Shown: in pieces, positions 52,561-64,000 of the stretch
How the letters are laid out: every line of letters begins with the position of its first letter
Position numbering within the stretch: the first letter of the stretch is position 1
Origin: Fagopyrum homotropicum
Taxonomy: Eukaryota; Streptophyta; Magnoliopsida; Caryophyllales; Polygonaceae
DNA: 64,000 nt
Direction of reading: 5' to 3'
Assembly (NCBI GenBank): GCA_033239125.1
Contig: BSWB01000004.1
Span: 123,575,235 to 123,639,234, forward strand
Translations under genes and position numbers: made by a program
Notes under the pieces: model-generated
The model's input: the letters and a program-made list of their open reading frames with translations, nothing else
Databases searched by the model: none
Told to the model about the DNA's origin: nothing

Positions 52561-53009
52561 CTCATTCCGGGATGAGCAATTGCAAATGGTGGAGGAATGC
52601 TTGTTCCAAGTGTCTAGAGGAAGCGAGCCATGGTTTGCCGACATTGTGAACTACTTAGTGTGTGAGGAAGTTCTTCCCGGTTTGACATATGCCCAAAGGA
52701 AGAAGTTCTTCAAACATGTGAGGCATTACTATTGGAGAGAGCCACTTTTGTTCAAGAGAGGGCCGGATGGAATGTTTAGAAGATGCATACCGGAGGATGA
52801 GGTGGAGAGTGTGATCCGCCATTGTCATTCCTTGCCATGTGGAGGGCATGCTAGCTCACACAAGACATGTGCTAAAGTGTTGCAATCGGGCTTCTTTTGG
52901 CCAAGTTTGTTCAAGGACGTGCAAAGCTTTGTGGTAGCTTGCGATGCTTGCCAAAGGACGGGCAACATCTCAAGGAGGATTGAGATGCCCTTGAACAACA
53001 TAAAAGAAG
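52561..53009 (+). pseudogene. TE8 integrase, N-terminal part
   Basis: It reads WFADIVNYLVCEEVLPGLTY, the HHCC domain (HCHSLPCGGHASSHKT ... CDACQR) and MPLNNIKE. It is cut at 53009 by TE9. The reading frame matches that of 63128 onward once TE9 and one target duplication are left out, so the insertion broke an otherwise open integrase. Confidence 0.92.
53005..53009. other. Target site duplication AGAAG, left of TE9
   Basis: AGAAG at 53005-53009 is repeated exactly at 63124-63128, flanking the TG...CA ends of TE9. Confidence 0.95.
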
Positions 53010-53929
53010 TGTAACACCCCGATTCCACGGGACTCGGGATGCTACGGGTTGGAGACCTCACAATGGACCCGACCCTTAGCCTGACAACAATTTCACCGGA
53101 TCTTTCAACAAGACACAAATAAAGGCCAAAACGAAATACATTTTTATGCAATGCAATGAAACCCGAAACCATATAACCAAAAGACTACAGCCGAGTCAAC
53201 AACTCAAATGACCAAACGTTGACAACATACAATACATAATTATATCTACAAGACTCCACCCACAAAACCATCCTACAATGTACGGACCCCGGCTGCCCAC
53301 TCTTCCGGATCTCTCGGCCGCACCCCTAACCTGCAGGGTAACTACAACAATATCGGTATAAAACCGTTAGCTAGCATTCAAGGCATTAGAATCATGGTAT
53401 TGGCACACAGACACACATAAGGCATCATAAACACACAACATGTTCCAAAACACACAATCCGGTTTATTATCTTTTTATTATTAGGTCATATCCCGTTCTA
53501 ATTCAACTTCTTTTGTGACACGAGAATCTTAAAGATCTCGCCCTTGTCCCCTTTCACCATACGGGTTTGTACTTGATGCGGATCAGCATCACCCGATGGG
53601 CTGGTCGCAAGGCACCTCCCAGTCATCCCCATTTTGGACTGGACAAGCGGTCACCGCCCGTTATCATACACTTGGGCCAAATATAAACATATAAAGTCGG
53701 TTGTCCTATTACCAGTTTAGATGTTATAACATAAGCAATAAACACACACATAAACAATAAACACACACCACCAAACACGCATTGAAACTAATACAGAGAA
53801 TACGAGCTAAGTAAGTCCGGAGACTTACCTCGTCCCAAACGCTAACTCACGCAACACTCTCGCTTCCCTCGGGAAGAAGTCTACACCTGCTCACAAAAAG
53901 ATATTTATATCAACAACTCGCTCAACTCA

Positions 53930-54079
53930 AGAAGTCTAAGACTTCTACACAAATAATCTACGCGAGATCATTTGACTCTCATTCTAGGACTGCATCCTAG
54001 AACCTCTCATGCTCACATCCCACTCAACACCAGCTAGAAGTCCTTAGACTTCTAGACCCTATGATCTCGCAGGATCATA
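53930..54079. repeat. Array of four short perfect dyads in TE9 LTR
   Basis: AGAAGTC-TAA-GACTTCT at 53930-53946, TTCTAGGA-CTGCA-TCCTAGAA at 53982-54002, CTAGAAGTC-CTTA-GACTTCTAG at 54034-54055 and TATGATC-TCGCAG-GATCATA at 54060-54079. The same four occur in the other LTR (about 61102-61251), and relatives of them occur in TE7 (43250-43400). They could fold as consecutive RNA hairpins in the LTR transcript. Confidence 0.85.
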
Positions 54080-55683
54080 ACTCATAACACATACTAGGAT
54101 AAACATGCCTAGTTCCAACAAACTCAACAGTAGCAACACCGTTCTAGGATAAGTCAATCATAAGCTCTAAAATCCACAAGATCATACAATCCCAACCTCG
54201 AGCCTCATAACGCTCACAAGATCAACCAAACACTCAAAGTCTTACAATCCTCATAAGATAATAGCACCTCAAGCTTTATAACGATCATAAATCCTCAAAA
54301 CTCACCTAAGTTTCATGGCCACTACCTGGCATTCTCACTAGGTTATGCTAGATCCAACCTAACATGATACTACTACTAAACATAAAAAGGTCGAGGAAAA
54401 GAATACTCACACGACGTTCAAAGACGGAAGCCGGTCTACAGATGTCGAGTTTGGAATCGTTGGCCTTTATCGGGGCGCTTCCGTTCCTAAAACCAAAGCT
54501 AAACAAATTTAGCTTATACGCTAAATTTGAACGGAGTATATAACTTATATAAACATCTAAGGTAAAAATCGTTTTAAAAACCAAGGTTAAAACCGCTTAA
54601 ATATTTTCCGGGACAAATATGTAATTTTGGAAACTTGGGTCATTATCCATAATTAAACTTTGGGCCATTTTGAAAATATCCAATAGAGGGCATAATACTA
54701 AAATCCCGAAAATCTTGGTCAATATTGCAAATACAAAAGAGTGGGTCACTTTTGTTATTATACTAGAAGTGAGGGGCCCGATTTTAAAACCCTAAGAGCT
54801 TCATCCTTATTCGATTCATACGCTGCTTTGAAAAGAAAAGGGAAGCAGACGGCGGCGCTTCAGAGGCGAGAGGGCAGCAATGGAGGGGGCAGGGGCTCTT
54901 CCGGCGTCAGGCGAAGACTGCTTGGCTCCTGGTCTCCGGCAGGGCTCGAGAGGGACTCTTCCGGCTCCAGGCGAAGGCTAGCTCGCTGGTAGGTGGAGGT
55001 GTTTCAACTGGTGGTGACAGAAACTCTGAGGGGCGATGGAGACAATCAGGGCGGCGACTCTTCCCTTGGCTATTAGTGGAGGCGCAGCAGAGGAGGCTTC
55101 CATGATATAGGTGCGAGAGAGAACGACGACTGGCTTCGACCGCCAGATCTCCTCCGATCGAGCTTCCAGGTGGCAGCGGCGAAGCAATAGCGAGGAGAAG
55201 GGCGAACGAGGGGAGATGTTGACGAGAGAAGAAGGGCGAGGATGGTTCCATTGTTCCCGGCCACTGTTGCACTGGTGAGGAGGGAGCCCCAAATTGAGGC
55301 TGTTGTCGACCTAGGTTGCTGGGGAGTACTTTTCTGGTGAGGCAACGCTGGAGTTTGCAGAGTGGCTGTTGTCGAGAGAGAGATCAGTGTAGGGAGGTGA
55401 GGCAATCCGACCTGGAGGAGAAGGTGACAGGGTAAGTGAGATCTGAGCAGAGGAGAAGCTCCGAGAGGTTGTGCTGTTGGCTGCGAGATGGAGGTGAGGG
55501 TGAGCTGTTCGTGGCGTAGAGAGGTGAGCCAGGGGAAGCAGCTATCACTGCTGGTTAGAGTAACGAGGGGTCGGAATGGTGAGGTGAGCGAGGGGTCGGA
55601 ATGGTGGTCTCATCAGCTGGGGAAGGGTGAGGAAAAGACAAAAAGAAAAGTGATAAGAGAAAAGAAATGAAGAAAGGAAAAGA

Positions 55684-55684
<1 letters not shown>

Positions 55685-55718
<34 letters not shown>
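55685..55718. repeat. (ATA)n microsatellite, expanded in one TE9 LTR
   Basis: About ten ATA units here against about three at 62858-62874 in the other LTR. As the two LTRs were identical at insertion, the difference arose since. Confidence 0.9.
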
Positions 55719-55721
<3 letters not shown>

Positions 55722-55970
55722 TTAAAATTGGAAATCGGGAATTAATAAACTCGATCAAAAACATTCATAACGGGATTTTCGAATCGAAAACTTTCCCGAC
55801 TTTCCAAAAATAATATGGGTATACGCGAACGTATCCAAAATAACAATATACTCCGGAAAGATATTATACTTCGTAAAATACTTTTAATACAAATATATAA
55901 GCTATTAAAAATATCGTTAAAAGCCGAAAAAAATGAAAATCGCAAACGCGCCTAAAATTGGGGCATTACA

Positions 55971-58900
55971 ACAAATCCCCCTAAAAACAAGTTTCGTCCC
56001 GAAACTTGCCACATGCCGAACTTCTCGGTCCCCTTAGGCCGAGGTAAAACTCATAACTAAGAAGACTTAGACCTTCTAATCTATGTACACTAAAACTGCT
56101 CCAAATACCATCGCAATATAACTATAACCGGTCATAAAATCCATTCCCGCACGGGGCGCAAACAACATATAACATCACACATATACACAACTAAGGGAAG
56201 AACTAGGTCCAACCCTTCGATCTATCAACGCTACTAGCTCAGCGTAAAACTCAACAAAAGATAATATCCTCTGACTTCCTATCAGCCTCATTGGTTCTAC
56301 GACGCCACTAACTCATCAAGACCGGCAAAACTTCTCGAGCCATACCTGTACTTCCTAGATTGATACACATGAAACACCGGAAGACACTCTTTACTCTCGA
56401 TGGTCACGCCAACTGGTAACCCATTTTCCTAACTCGGGCTAAGATCTCAAAAAGATTTGATATATCGGAACTCAACTTCATTCTCAGGTTTTTCTCAATA
56501 TATCAATTCCACCATGTTTCTTCTTCGCTTGTCTCTAACAAAGGCGGTCGAACTTCCAATTTACACCGTTGACTTTGGTTCTTGTCAAACCGAACTTTGA
56601 TGTTACATTTCCTCAATGCTTGTTGCAAGTTCGAAGTAACGAAGGAAGCTCTTTACTCCTACCTACTTCTATTAACAAGACCCGTATGCTATTCTTTTTA
56701 CATCGCTTTGCAATACTCGATCAAGACCTTGTGTTGAAGAATCACTTGTACCCTTCAAACCCATCATTCCTCCGGGTAAATTAAGACAGTCGCACCAACG
56801 AATCCCCTCTTAACTCTCAACAACTCTATTGTCAATTATTTGTCCCATTCAATACTTCATCGTCATCCGTAGTAGGTTACCATAATTGGCATTATACAAC
56901 TCCTCCCTTCACATATCTGGTAAAGCTCGGTTCATCAAAGAAAACTTGTGACTTCTTTCACATCCTTCGGGGGTTGCCATCTTGAGATAACTTGTCATAC
57001 AACTTCTCTCTTCTTCGTGAGTAGACCGAAATATCTTATCCGGGGCATTAGTAAGCCCATATGGAATCACTACAACTCAATTGACCCTGGTTGGTCCGGA
57101 ATACTGTGTTGGAAATATCCCAGTCTCGAATTCCCAAACGGCGACAATCAAATCTTGACTTAATCTTAGAAGAGACTACCGACTTTGCAGCTGATCGGGT
57201 AGATTTCTCATTCGTTGTAAGGGATACTGGTCCTTCATTGTCATCTTGCTCAACTTATAGACATCGATGTACAAACGGAGATAATCGTCTCTCTTTGCAC
57301 AAACTGGTGTTCTCCATAACAATTTAAATCAAAAGTTTAAATTATATTCCAGCATGAACTTCAAATCAAGAGTTCAAGATAACATTTGAAGTTCTTCATA
57401 TCATTTCACTAATTCTAATGAAATATTATCACTAAGTTGTTGCAATTCCTCCTTCACTTGCTTCCACAACACATGTCTCTGCACAAGTGTTATTTCATAC
57501 GGCGCCTTAGACATCGGAATCAAATCAAGCTCAACCTTAGTGGAAAATTCCACATTCTGACGTATTGGAATCCATGATATATCAGCTTTCATCTTTTCTC
57601 TTCCCGTCACATATCATAATAACCGACAATCTTGTCTTATCACTTTACAAGTGGTCATGATACTTATGATCTACCTCGATCTGTTGGGGTGACGTCCTTT
57701 AAACGCGTGTGTTGTTCCATCTTTAGCTACAATGTTTACCGTCTTCTTTCCGAGATCCTTCATCTCTTGAACTCAAGAGACTTGCTCGAGTCTTTTGACT
57801 CTTGTAGCTTTATTTAAGTATTCTTTTATCTCAATTTCATTCTCCCTCCTCGATGACATGATTGTAAAAATTTTCTAAGGTTTCTCACTTGTGTGCGGCC
57901 ATAAGGGTCCAAACTACATGACTTAACCGTGCTTCAAAACAATTGATCTTACCTTCTTCGCTTTCCATGACATCCCAACATATGGAAGGAGCTCTTCGTC
58001 TTCTACATAAGCTTTCACCATAGACATCCTTTCTTTAAGTAGGCGTAGAAATTTATACTTCATTTTCTTATGTAACGTCGAACCGACCGTAGAAGCTCTA
58101 CCCTCAACCTTCCATGTACTCCTTATACATCTCATATCGATATCAAACTTCAACACTTCAGTCTTCTCTTACTCTTGTTGGTCACTTTATTCATCTATCG
58201 GTATTCCATGAACAACTTCAGGCCCCGTGGAAAATGCTAGAAGAAATTCCCCATCCAAAACCACTGAAATATCTACTCATTACATCTCCAGGTACTAACA
58301 TCATAAACTTCATTATACTCCCGTCTACGCACCATAACCAATGAAAACCTCATCTTCCTCTTGATATACTAGTTCCCTTTACCATGATCAAACCTTGAAA
58401 CTTTTAATCCGGGTCGTTCTCCCATATGCCATTCTCATGACCTAAGAAGGTCACAAGGGTCATTACAATTCCTCCCTAGGAGGTCAGTTACATTCACTTT
58501 CTTTGATCCCATGCGATATTACTTGATTAAGACAATTGTACTTAGTTGACATACTTCCTCACTACTTACACCGAACCACCGGAAATCCTCCAAGCTCTTG
58601 TTACCGATCCTTCATGCCAATTTCTTGCCTAATCTTCTCATATACGCTCATCAATAGCCAAACCGCACACGTGTGTTCTTGGTTCTCATCAATTACTCTT
58701 CTCATCCAATGTCAATGACTTACCATTCTATTTACCCTCCATGTTACCATTCTCCTGAAGGCTACCCTCTCAGGGCACTCTGTCTTAAACTTCACTTGCT
58801 CATTTCACCCTTCACACACTCCGTTAACTCTTTATACGCTCCACGCTTCCTTCTTCTTCTATAAGGTAACTATACCTTCTCGGCCTTGTTGTGTCGCATA

Positions 58901-60181
58901 ACTCCCGTTCATAGGCTTAACCGTTCTTCATAATATCTTGTAAGTGCATCTTCCCCACATCTTTATGGTTAGTAACTACTCTCTCTTCTCTAGGTTGGTC
59001 TTTCAATCAAAACTCCTTGCTTTATCTTTCACCTTCTGAAGATCACCATCCACACACCCTTCCTCCTTCTTAGCGTTGCTCAGTTTCATCTCAATGACGG
59101 AAAATGATTGATTCCGCCAGGTAATTCTACTATGTGAACTTTCACCATGTGATCCTCCTCGTTACCCTCGTATTTTTGACTCTTCACTTCTTGGTACCTC
59201 GCAAGTTTAACTTACGTTATTTAAATCCTTCCCACATGTTTCGTTCACTTTTCTCCTCTACACTCCAATGCTTAGAAACGTCTAAGGAAAGCTTTGCATC
59301 TTAATGGAATACCACCTTTAACCTTGCTAAGATGAACCCATCTCCTCCTCGATTCACATCTTTAGTTGTCCACGCGTCTTCTTGAAAAACTTAAGTTCGT
59401 TCTCTTCCTTGGTCTCGTCGTTGTTCGATTATGGCCTCTTTAGAACCGCTTTTACACTTTAATGTTGCTCCCTTTTCTTGTATTGCTCCCATTGTGATTT
59501 CTCTTAAGTTGTCCTGGATTTTTCCTTCCACTTGTTCGTCCTTGTCATGTCATCTCTACTTCTCCTCTTCGACATCCTCTTAAAGGATTCCGAGAACTTA
59601 AGGTGATCTTCAGAGCATGATACTCAACTCGATACTTGAGCATATTCATCTTCATCTGTACACTATCCTAAGTCAAACGACGTCGTCCAAGGATGAGGAT
59701 ATCATACTATCATCTTAGCTAAAAGGTCTCATAACTTTATATGCTACTATATATATATATAAGAATACTTATACATAACTATATAAGTCCTAAGTCCATA
59801 ATACTATTAATATCACGCATTCGGCATTCCATTACAACAATACAAGGATTAAAACATATAATCGTTCACATAGACAACTATACACATAAATCATATCCAT
59901 CATGCAACTACAATCCACATATAATAATAGCCCAAAAATATCCTAAGTCCACGATAAATATCTACATAACTACACATATGTATATATATATATATTAAAA
60001 ATCCAATAAACTATGCTGCCGAGATCCACGGTAGGAGTGGTGGTCAGTACATTCTACCCTGACTCATGCATGTGATTTTGAAAACGAAAACTCAGAACCC
60101 GCGGGGTTCTGTTTATTCCTTATTCGGCTTTTAGAAGATTGCGAGTGCCATTGTTGTCAACCTAGGGCTCTGATACCACTT
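55971..60181 (-). pseudogene. TE9 interior: eroded integrase and RT text, no ORF
   Basis: Minus-strand readings recall the integrase C-terminus near 56280-56470 (SSDISNLFEIL, then a form of HPVFHVSQL) and the RT start near 57480-57610 (VELDLIPMSKAPYEITLVQRH). Only about 1.1 kb lies between them, so the middle is deleted. The rest (57650-60000) I do not recognise beyond similarity to TE7 at 44700-45200. A polypurine tract TTTTTAGGGGGATTTGT lies at 55971-55987, and a (TA)n run at 59978-59996. There is no open gene; short ORFs here are chance. Confidence 0.75.
60167..60178 (-). other. TE9 primer-binding site, initiator tRNA-Met type
   Basis: The minus strand reads TGGTATCAGAGC, three bases from the LTR terminus, identical to the TE2 site. 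Confidence 0.93.
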
Positions 60182-63123
60182 TGTAACACCCCGATTCCAC
60201 GGGACTCGGGATGCTATGGGTTGGAGACCTCACAATGGACCCGACCATTAGCCTGACAACAATTTCACCGGATCTTTCAACAAGACACAAATAAAGGCCA
60301 AAACGAAATACATTTTTATGCAATGCAATGAAACCCGAAACCATATAAACAAAAGACTACAGCCGAGTCAACAACTCAAACGACCAAACATTGACAACAT
60401 ACAATACATAATTATATCTACAAGACTCCACCCACAAAACCATCCTACAATGTACGGACCCCGGCTGCCCACTCTTCCGGATCTCTCGGCCGCACCCCTA
60501 ACCTGCAGGGTAACTACAACAATATCGGTATAAAACCGTTAGCTAGCATTCAAGGCATTAGAATCATGGTATTGGCACACACACACACACATAAGGTATC
60601 ATAAACACACAACATGTTCGAAAACACACAATCCGGTTTATTATCTTTTTATTATTAGGTCATATCCCGTTCTAATTCAACTTCTTTTGTGACACGAGAA
60701 TCTTAAAGATCTCGCCCTTGTCCCCTTTCACCATACGGGTTTGTACTTGATGCGGATCAGCATCACCCGATGGGCTGGTCGCAAGGCACCTCCCAGTCAT
60801 CCCCATTTTGGACTGGACAAGCGGTCACCGCCCGTTATCATACACTTGGGCCAAATATAAACATATAAAGTCGGTGGTCCTATTACCGGTTTAGATGTTA
60901 TAACATAAGCAATAAACACACACATAAACAATAAACACACACCACCAAACACGCATTGAAACTAATACAGAGAATACGAGCTAAGTAAGTCCGGAGACTT
61001 ACCTCGTCCCAAACGCTAACTCACGCAACACTCTCGCTTCCCTCGGGAAGAAGTCTACACCTACTCACAAAAAGATATTTATATCAACAACTCGCTCAAC
61101 TCAAGAAGTCTAAGACTTCTACACAAATAATCTACGCGAGATCATTTGACTCTCATTCTAGGACTGCATCCTAGAACCTCTCATGCTCACATCCCACTCA
61201 ACACCAGCTAGAAGTCCTTAGACTTCTGGACCCTATGATCTCGCAGGATCATAACTCATAACACATACTAGGATAAACATGCCTAGTTCCAACAAACTCA
61301 ACGGTAGCAACACCGTTCTAGGATAAGTCAATCATAAGCTCTAAAATCCACAAGATCATACAATCCCAACCTCGAGCCTCATAACGCTCACAAGATCAAC
61401 CAAACACTCAAAGTCTTACAATCCTCACAAGATAATAGCACCTCAAGCTTTATAACGATCATAAATCCTCAAAACTCACCTAAGTTTCATGGCCACTACT
61501 TGGCATTCTCACTAGGTTATGCTAGATCCAACCTAACATGATACTACTACTAAACATAAAAAGGTCAAGGAAAAGAATACTCACACGACGTTAAAAGACG
61601 GAAGCCGGTCTACAGATGTCGAGTTTGGAATCGTTGGCCTTTATCGGGGCGCTTCCGTTCCTAACACCAAAGCTAAACAAATTTAGCTTATACGCTAAAT
61701 TTGAACGGAGTATATAACTTTTATAAACATCTAAGGTAAAACTCGTTTTCAAAACCAAGGTTAAAACCGCTTAAATATTTTCCGGGACAAATATGTAATT
61801 TTGGAAACTTGGGTCATTATCCATAATTAAACTTTGGGCCATTTTGAAAATATCCAATAGAGGGCATAATACTAAAATCCCGAAAACTTTGGTCAATATT
61901 TCAAATACAAAAGAGTGGGTCACTTTTGTAATTATACCAGAAGTGAGGGGCCCGATTTTAAAACCCCAAGAGCTTCATCCTTATTCGATTCATACGCTGC
62001 TTTGAAAAGAAAAGGGAAGCAGACGGCAGCGCTTCAGAGGCGAGAGGGCAGCAATGGAGGGGGCAGGGGCTCTTCCGGCGTCAGGCGAAGACTGCTTGGC
62101 TCCTGGTCTCCGGCAGGGCTCGAGCGGGACTCTTCCGGCTCCAGGCGAAGGCTAGCTTGCTGGTGGGTGGAGGTGTTTCAACTGGTGGTGACAGAAACTC
62201 TGAGGGGCGATGGAGATAATCAGGGCGGCGACTCTTCCCTTGGCTATTGGTGGAGGCGCAGCAGAGGAGGCTTCTATGATATAGGTACGAGAGAGAACGA
62301 CGACTGGCTTCGACCGCCAGATCTCCTCCGATCGAGCTTCCAGGCGGCAGCGGCGAAGCAATAGCGAGGAGAAGGGCGAACGAGGGGAGATGTTGACGAG
62401 AGAAGAAGGGCGAGGATGGTTCCATTGTTCCCGGCGACTGTTGCACTGGTGAGGAGGGAGCCCCAAATTGAGGCTGTTGTCGACCTAGGTTGCTGGGGAG
62501 TACTTTTCTGGTGAGGCAACGCTGGAGTTTGCAGAGTGGCTGTTGTCGAGAGAGAGATCAGTGTAGGGAGGTGAGGCAATCCGACCTGGAGGAGAAGGTG
62601 ACAGGGTAAGTGAGATCTGAGCAGAGGAGAAGCTCCGAGAGGTTGTGCTGTTGGCTGCGAGATGGAGGTGAGGGTGAGCTGTTCGTGGCGTAGAGAGGTG
62701 AGCCAGGGGAAGCAGCTATCACTGCTGGTTAGAGTAACGAGGGGTCGGAATGGTGAGGTGAGCGAGGGGTCGGAATGGTGGTCTCATCAGCTGTGGAAGG
62801 GTGAGGAAAAGACAAAAAGAAAAGTGATAAGAGAAAAGAAATGAAGAAAGCAAAAGAAAATATAATAATAAATATTAAAATTGGAAATCGGGAATTAATA
62901 AACTCGATCAAAAACATTCATAACGGGATTTTCGAATCGAAAACTTTCCCGACTTTCCAAAAATAATATGGGTATACGCGAACGTATCCAAAATAACAAT
63001 ATACTCCGGAAAGATATTTTACGTCGTAAAATACTTTTAATACAAATATATAAGCTATTAAAAATATCGTTAAAAGCCGAAAAAAATGAAAATCGCAAAC
63101 GCGCCTAAAATTGGGGCATTACA
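60182..63123 (-). repeat. TE9 5' LTR
   Basis: 2942 bases, almost the same as 53010-55970. The conserved dyads are at 61033-61050 (CTTCCC type, approximate) and 60985-61002 (GTAAGTC type). The LTR holds the block GGCCCAAGTGTATGATAACGGGCGGT (reverse complement of about 60832-60857), which TE2 and TE3 also have (near 3610 and 12095). Confidence 0.93.
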
Positions 63124-63128
63124 AGAAG
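63124..63128. other. Target site duplication AGAAG, right of TE9
   Basis: An exact second copy of 53005-53009, directly after the LTR terminus ATTACA. Confidence 0.95.
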
Positions 63129-64000
63129 TGGAAATATTTGATGTGTGGGGTGTGGACTTCATGGGACCATTCCCTTCTTCATTTGGCAACCTCTACATCC
63201 TACTGGCGGTTGACTATGTTTCGAGATGTGCGGAGGCAATCGCCTCTCCTACAAATGACGCCAAGGTTGTGGTGCGGTTCTTCAACCGAGTGATCTTTCC
63301 TAGGTTTGGAACACCAAGGGTGATCATAAGCGATGGAGGGAAGCATTTCATCAATAGGAACTTTGGGGCACTTTTGGCTAAGTATGGGGTGACTCATAAG
63401 GTAGCAACACCTTACCATCCCCAAACTAGTGGCCAGGTGGAGATCTCCAACCGGGAGATCAAGGGGATTCTCGAGAAGATGGTCTCAAGGACAAGAAAGG
63501 ATTGGGCTATGAAGCTCGATGATGCTTTGTGGGCTTATAGGACCGCCTTCAAAACACCCATTGGCACCACTCCCTACAAGTTAGTCTATGGCAAGTCTTG
63601 CCACCTTCCGGTAGAGATGGAGCATAGAGCTTATTGGGCCATTAAGTGGCTAAATTTTGACCTCAAGGAAGCGGGAGAGAAGAGGTTGCTAGACATGAAC
63701 GCCCTTGAGGAGATCCGGTTGGATGCTTATGAGAACGCCCGGATCTACAAGGAGCGGACCAAGCGTTGGCATGACAAACGCCTCATCCCAAGGGAGTTGA
63801 GTGAAGACGACCTTGTCCTTCTCTTCAACTCGAGGCTGCGGCTCTTCCCCGGAAAGGTCAAATCAAGATGGACCGGGCCATATGTGGTGAAGAAGATCTT
63901 TCCTCATGGAGCGGTAGAGATAGGAGGAGATCATTGTGGTGACTTCAAGGTGAATGGGCACCGTTTGAAGAAGTACATCCCGGAAGCCCCGGTGGAAGTG
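63128..64000 (+). CDS. TE8 integrase, core and C-terminal part, open to the window edge
   Basis: From 63128 (GTG of the interrupted codon run) the frame is open for 291 codons to the last base, with no stop. Asp in VDFMGPFP, Asp in VIISDGGKHF and Glu in GQVEISNREIK keep the D,D-E active site. One unusual residue is Cys in VSRCAEA, where relatives have Trp (VSRWVEA). The C-terminal segment (RYENARIYKERTKRWHDKRL-type, ending GDFKVNGHRLKKYIPEA) matches TE6 without a chromodomain. The true start lies before TE9 at about 52561. The gene is therefore one integrase split by an insertion. Confidence 0.92.
   Translation, partial: MEIFDVWGVDFMGPFPSSFGNLYILLAVDYVSRCAEAIASPTNDAKVVVRFFNRVIFPRFGTPRVIISDGGKHFINRNFGALLAKYGVTHKVATPYHPQTSGQVEISNREIKGILEKMVSRTRKDWAMKLDDALWAYRTAFKTPIGTTPYKLVYGKSCHLPVEMEHRAYWAIKWLNFDLKEAGEKRLLDMNALEEIRLDAYENARIYKERTKRWHDKRLIPRELSEDDLVLLFNSRLRLFPGKVKSRWTGPYVVKKIFPHGAVEIGGDHCGDFKVNGHRLKKYIPEAPVEV

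Larger units (their letters stand above)
46153..53009 (+). mobile_element. TE8, Athila element, 5' LTR to integrase N-terminus
   Basis: This is the best-preserved element: LTR, PBS, intact gag, then protease, RT, RNase H and integrase with a small number of defects (stops at 50023 and 52149, frame changes near 51100 and 52550). TE9 interrupts it at 53009 and integrase continues at 63124 to the window edge. The 3' LTR is outside the window, so no age or target duplication can be read. Confidence 0.9.
53010..55970 (-). repeat. TE9 3' LTR
   Basis: 2961 bases, TGTAACACCCCG to GGGGCATTACA on the plus strand. It differs from the other copy by few base changes and by an ATA microsatellite near 55685-55718 that is about 19 bases longer. 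A GC-rich segment (54830-55620) gives open but unconvincing ORFs on both strands, of which the minus-strand one at 55405-55073 is shortened by a stop in the other copy. Four short dyads lie at 53930-54079. The conserved dyads CTTCCC-TC-GGGAAG (53863-53876) and GTAAGTC-CGGA-GACTTAC (53811-53828) match those of TE2. Confidence 0.93.
53010..63123 (-). mobile_element. TE9, non-autonomous chromovirus-like element inserted in TE8
   Basis: On the minus strand it has a 5' LTR (63123-60182), an initiator-Met PBS, a 4.2-kb interior without any substantial ORF, a polypurine tract and a 3' LTR (55970-53010). The LTRs are nearly identical over almost 3 kb and the 5-bp target duplication is exact, so insertion was recent. 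The interior contains only eroded RT and integrase text, so the copy that inserted was already non-coding and used another element's proteins. Confidence 0.9.

Noticed and set aside
54741..55405. ORFs of 83-121 codons in the GC-rich part of the TE9 LTR, repeated at 61915-62579
   Set aside because: Open on both strands because the segment is GC-rich and stop-poor. Their similarity between LTRs reflects recent insertion, and lengths differ between copies (110 against 101 codons on one strand).

Overview
The window is repeat-rich flowering-plant nuclear DNA, probably from a heterochromatic intergenic or pericentromeric block. I see no host gene, rRNA gene, tRNA gene or CRISPR array. Almost every base falls in nested, mostly broken Ty3/Gypsy LTR retrotransposons. 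The plant call rests on two things. One is Athila-type elements with a tRNA-Asp-type primer site (TGGCGCCGTTGCCGGGGA) and an Athila ORF-1 protein. The other is Tekay/Del-type chromoviruses with an initiator-Met primer site (TGGTATCAGAGC) and a C-terminal chromodomain.

Layout, with names used throughout. TE1 (1-2529, minus): Athila-like LTR plus 3' untranslated region. TE2 (2530-11558, plus) and TE3 (11559-18523, minus): two Tekay-like elements lying tail to tail. TE4 (18524-21479 and 40893-42298, minus): an Athila derivative without reverse transcriptase, split by TE5. TE5 (21480-27963 and 39820-40892, plus): an Athila element inserted into TE4 with a perfect 5-bp target duplication (ATAGT). 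TE6 (27964-38073, plus): a second RT-less Athila derivative inside TE5, followed by a complete inverted LTR of the same family (38074-39819). TE7 (42299-46152, plus): a decayed chromovirus-like remnant. TE8 (46153-53009 and 63124 to the window end, plus): the best-preserved Athila element, with an intact gag. TE9 (53010-63123, minus): a recent insertion into the TE8 integrase with a perfect 5-bp target duplication (AGAAG), two nearly identical LTRs of about 2.95 kb and a coding-dead interior.

How the parts work together: in the parent families gag forms the particle, protease cuts the polyprotein, RT/RNase H copies RNA primed at the PBS, and integrase inserts the product. TE4, TE6 and TE9 cannot do all of this alone and must have used proteins from related autonomous copies. 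All pol genes carry stops or frameshifts, except the 3' integrase segment of TE8, which is open to the window edge.

The most unusual signal is not a gene. Each Athila-type family carries its own short dyad-symmetric motif, repeated in clusters at comparable places: LTR, gag linker, the linkers around protease, and 3' untranslated region. TE4/TE6 use CTCGACCGAG, TE8 uses AAATCGGCCGATTT, TE5 uses CCGCCCCTGCGG, and TE1 uses GTATCAGA-N-ATAC. The TE5 motif also forms regular clusters in the LTRs of the unrelated Tekay elements TE2/TE3. I know of no described system matching this. Functional readings such as RNA kin recognition, binding of a dimeric host protein, or template-switch spread are inference.
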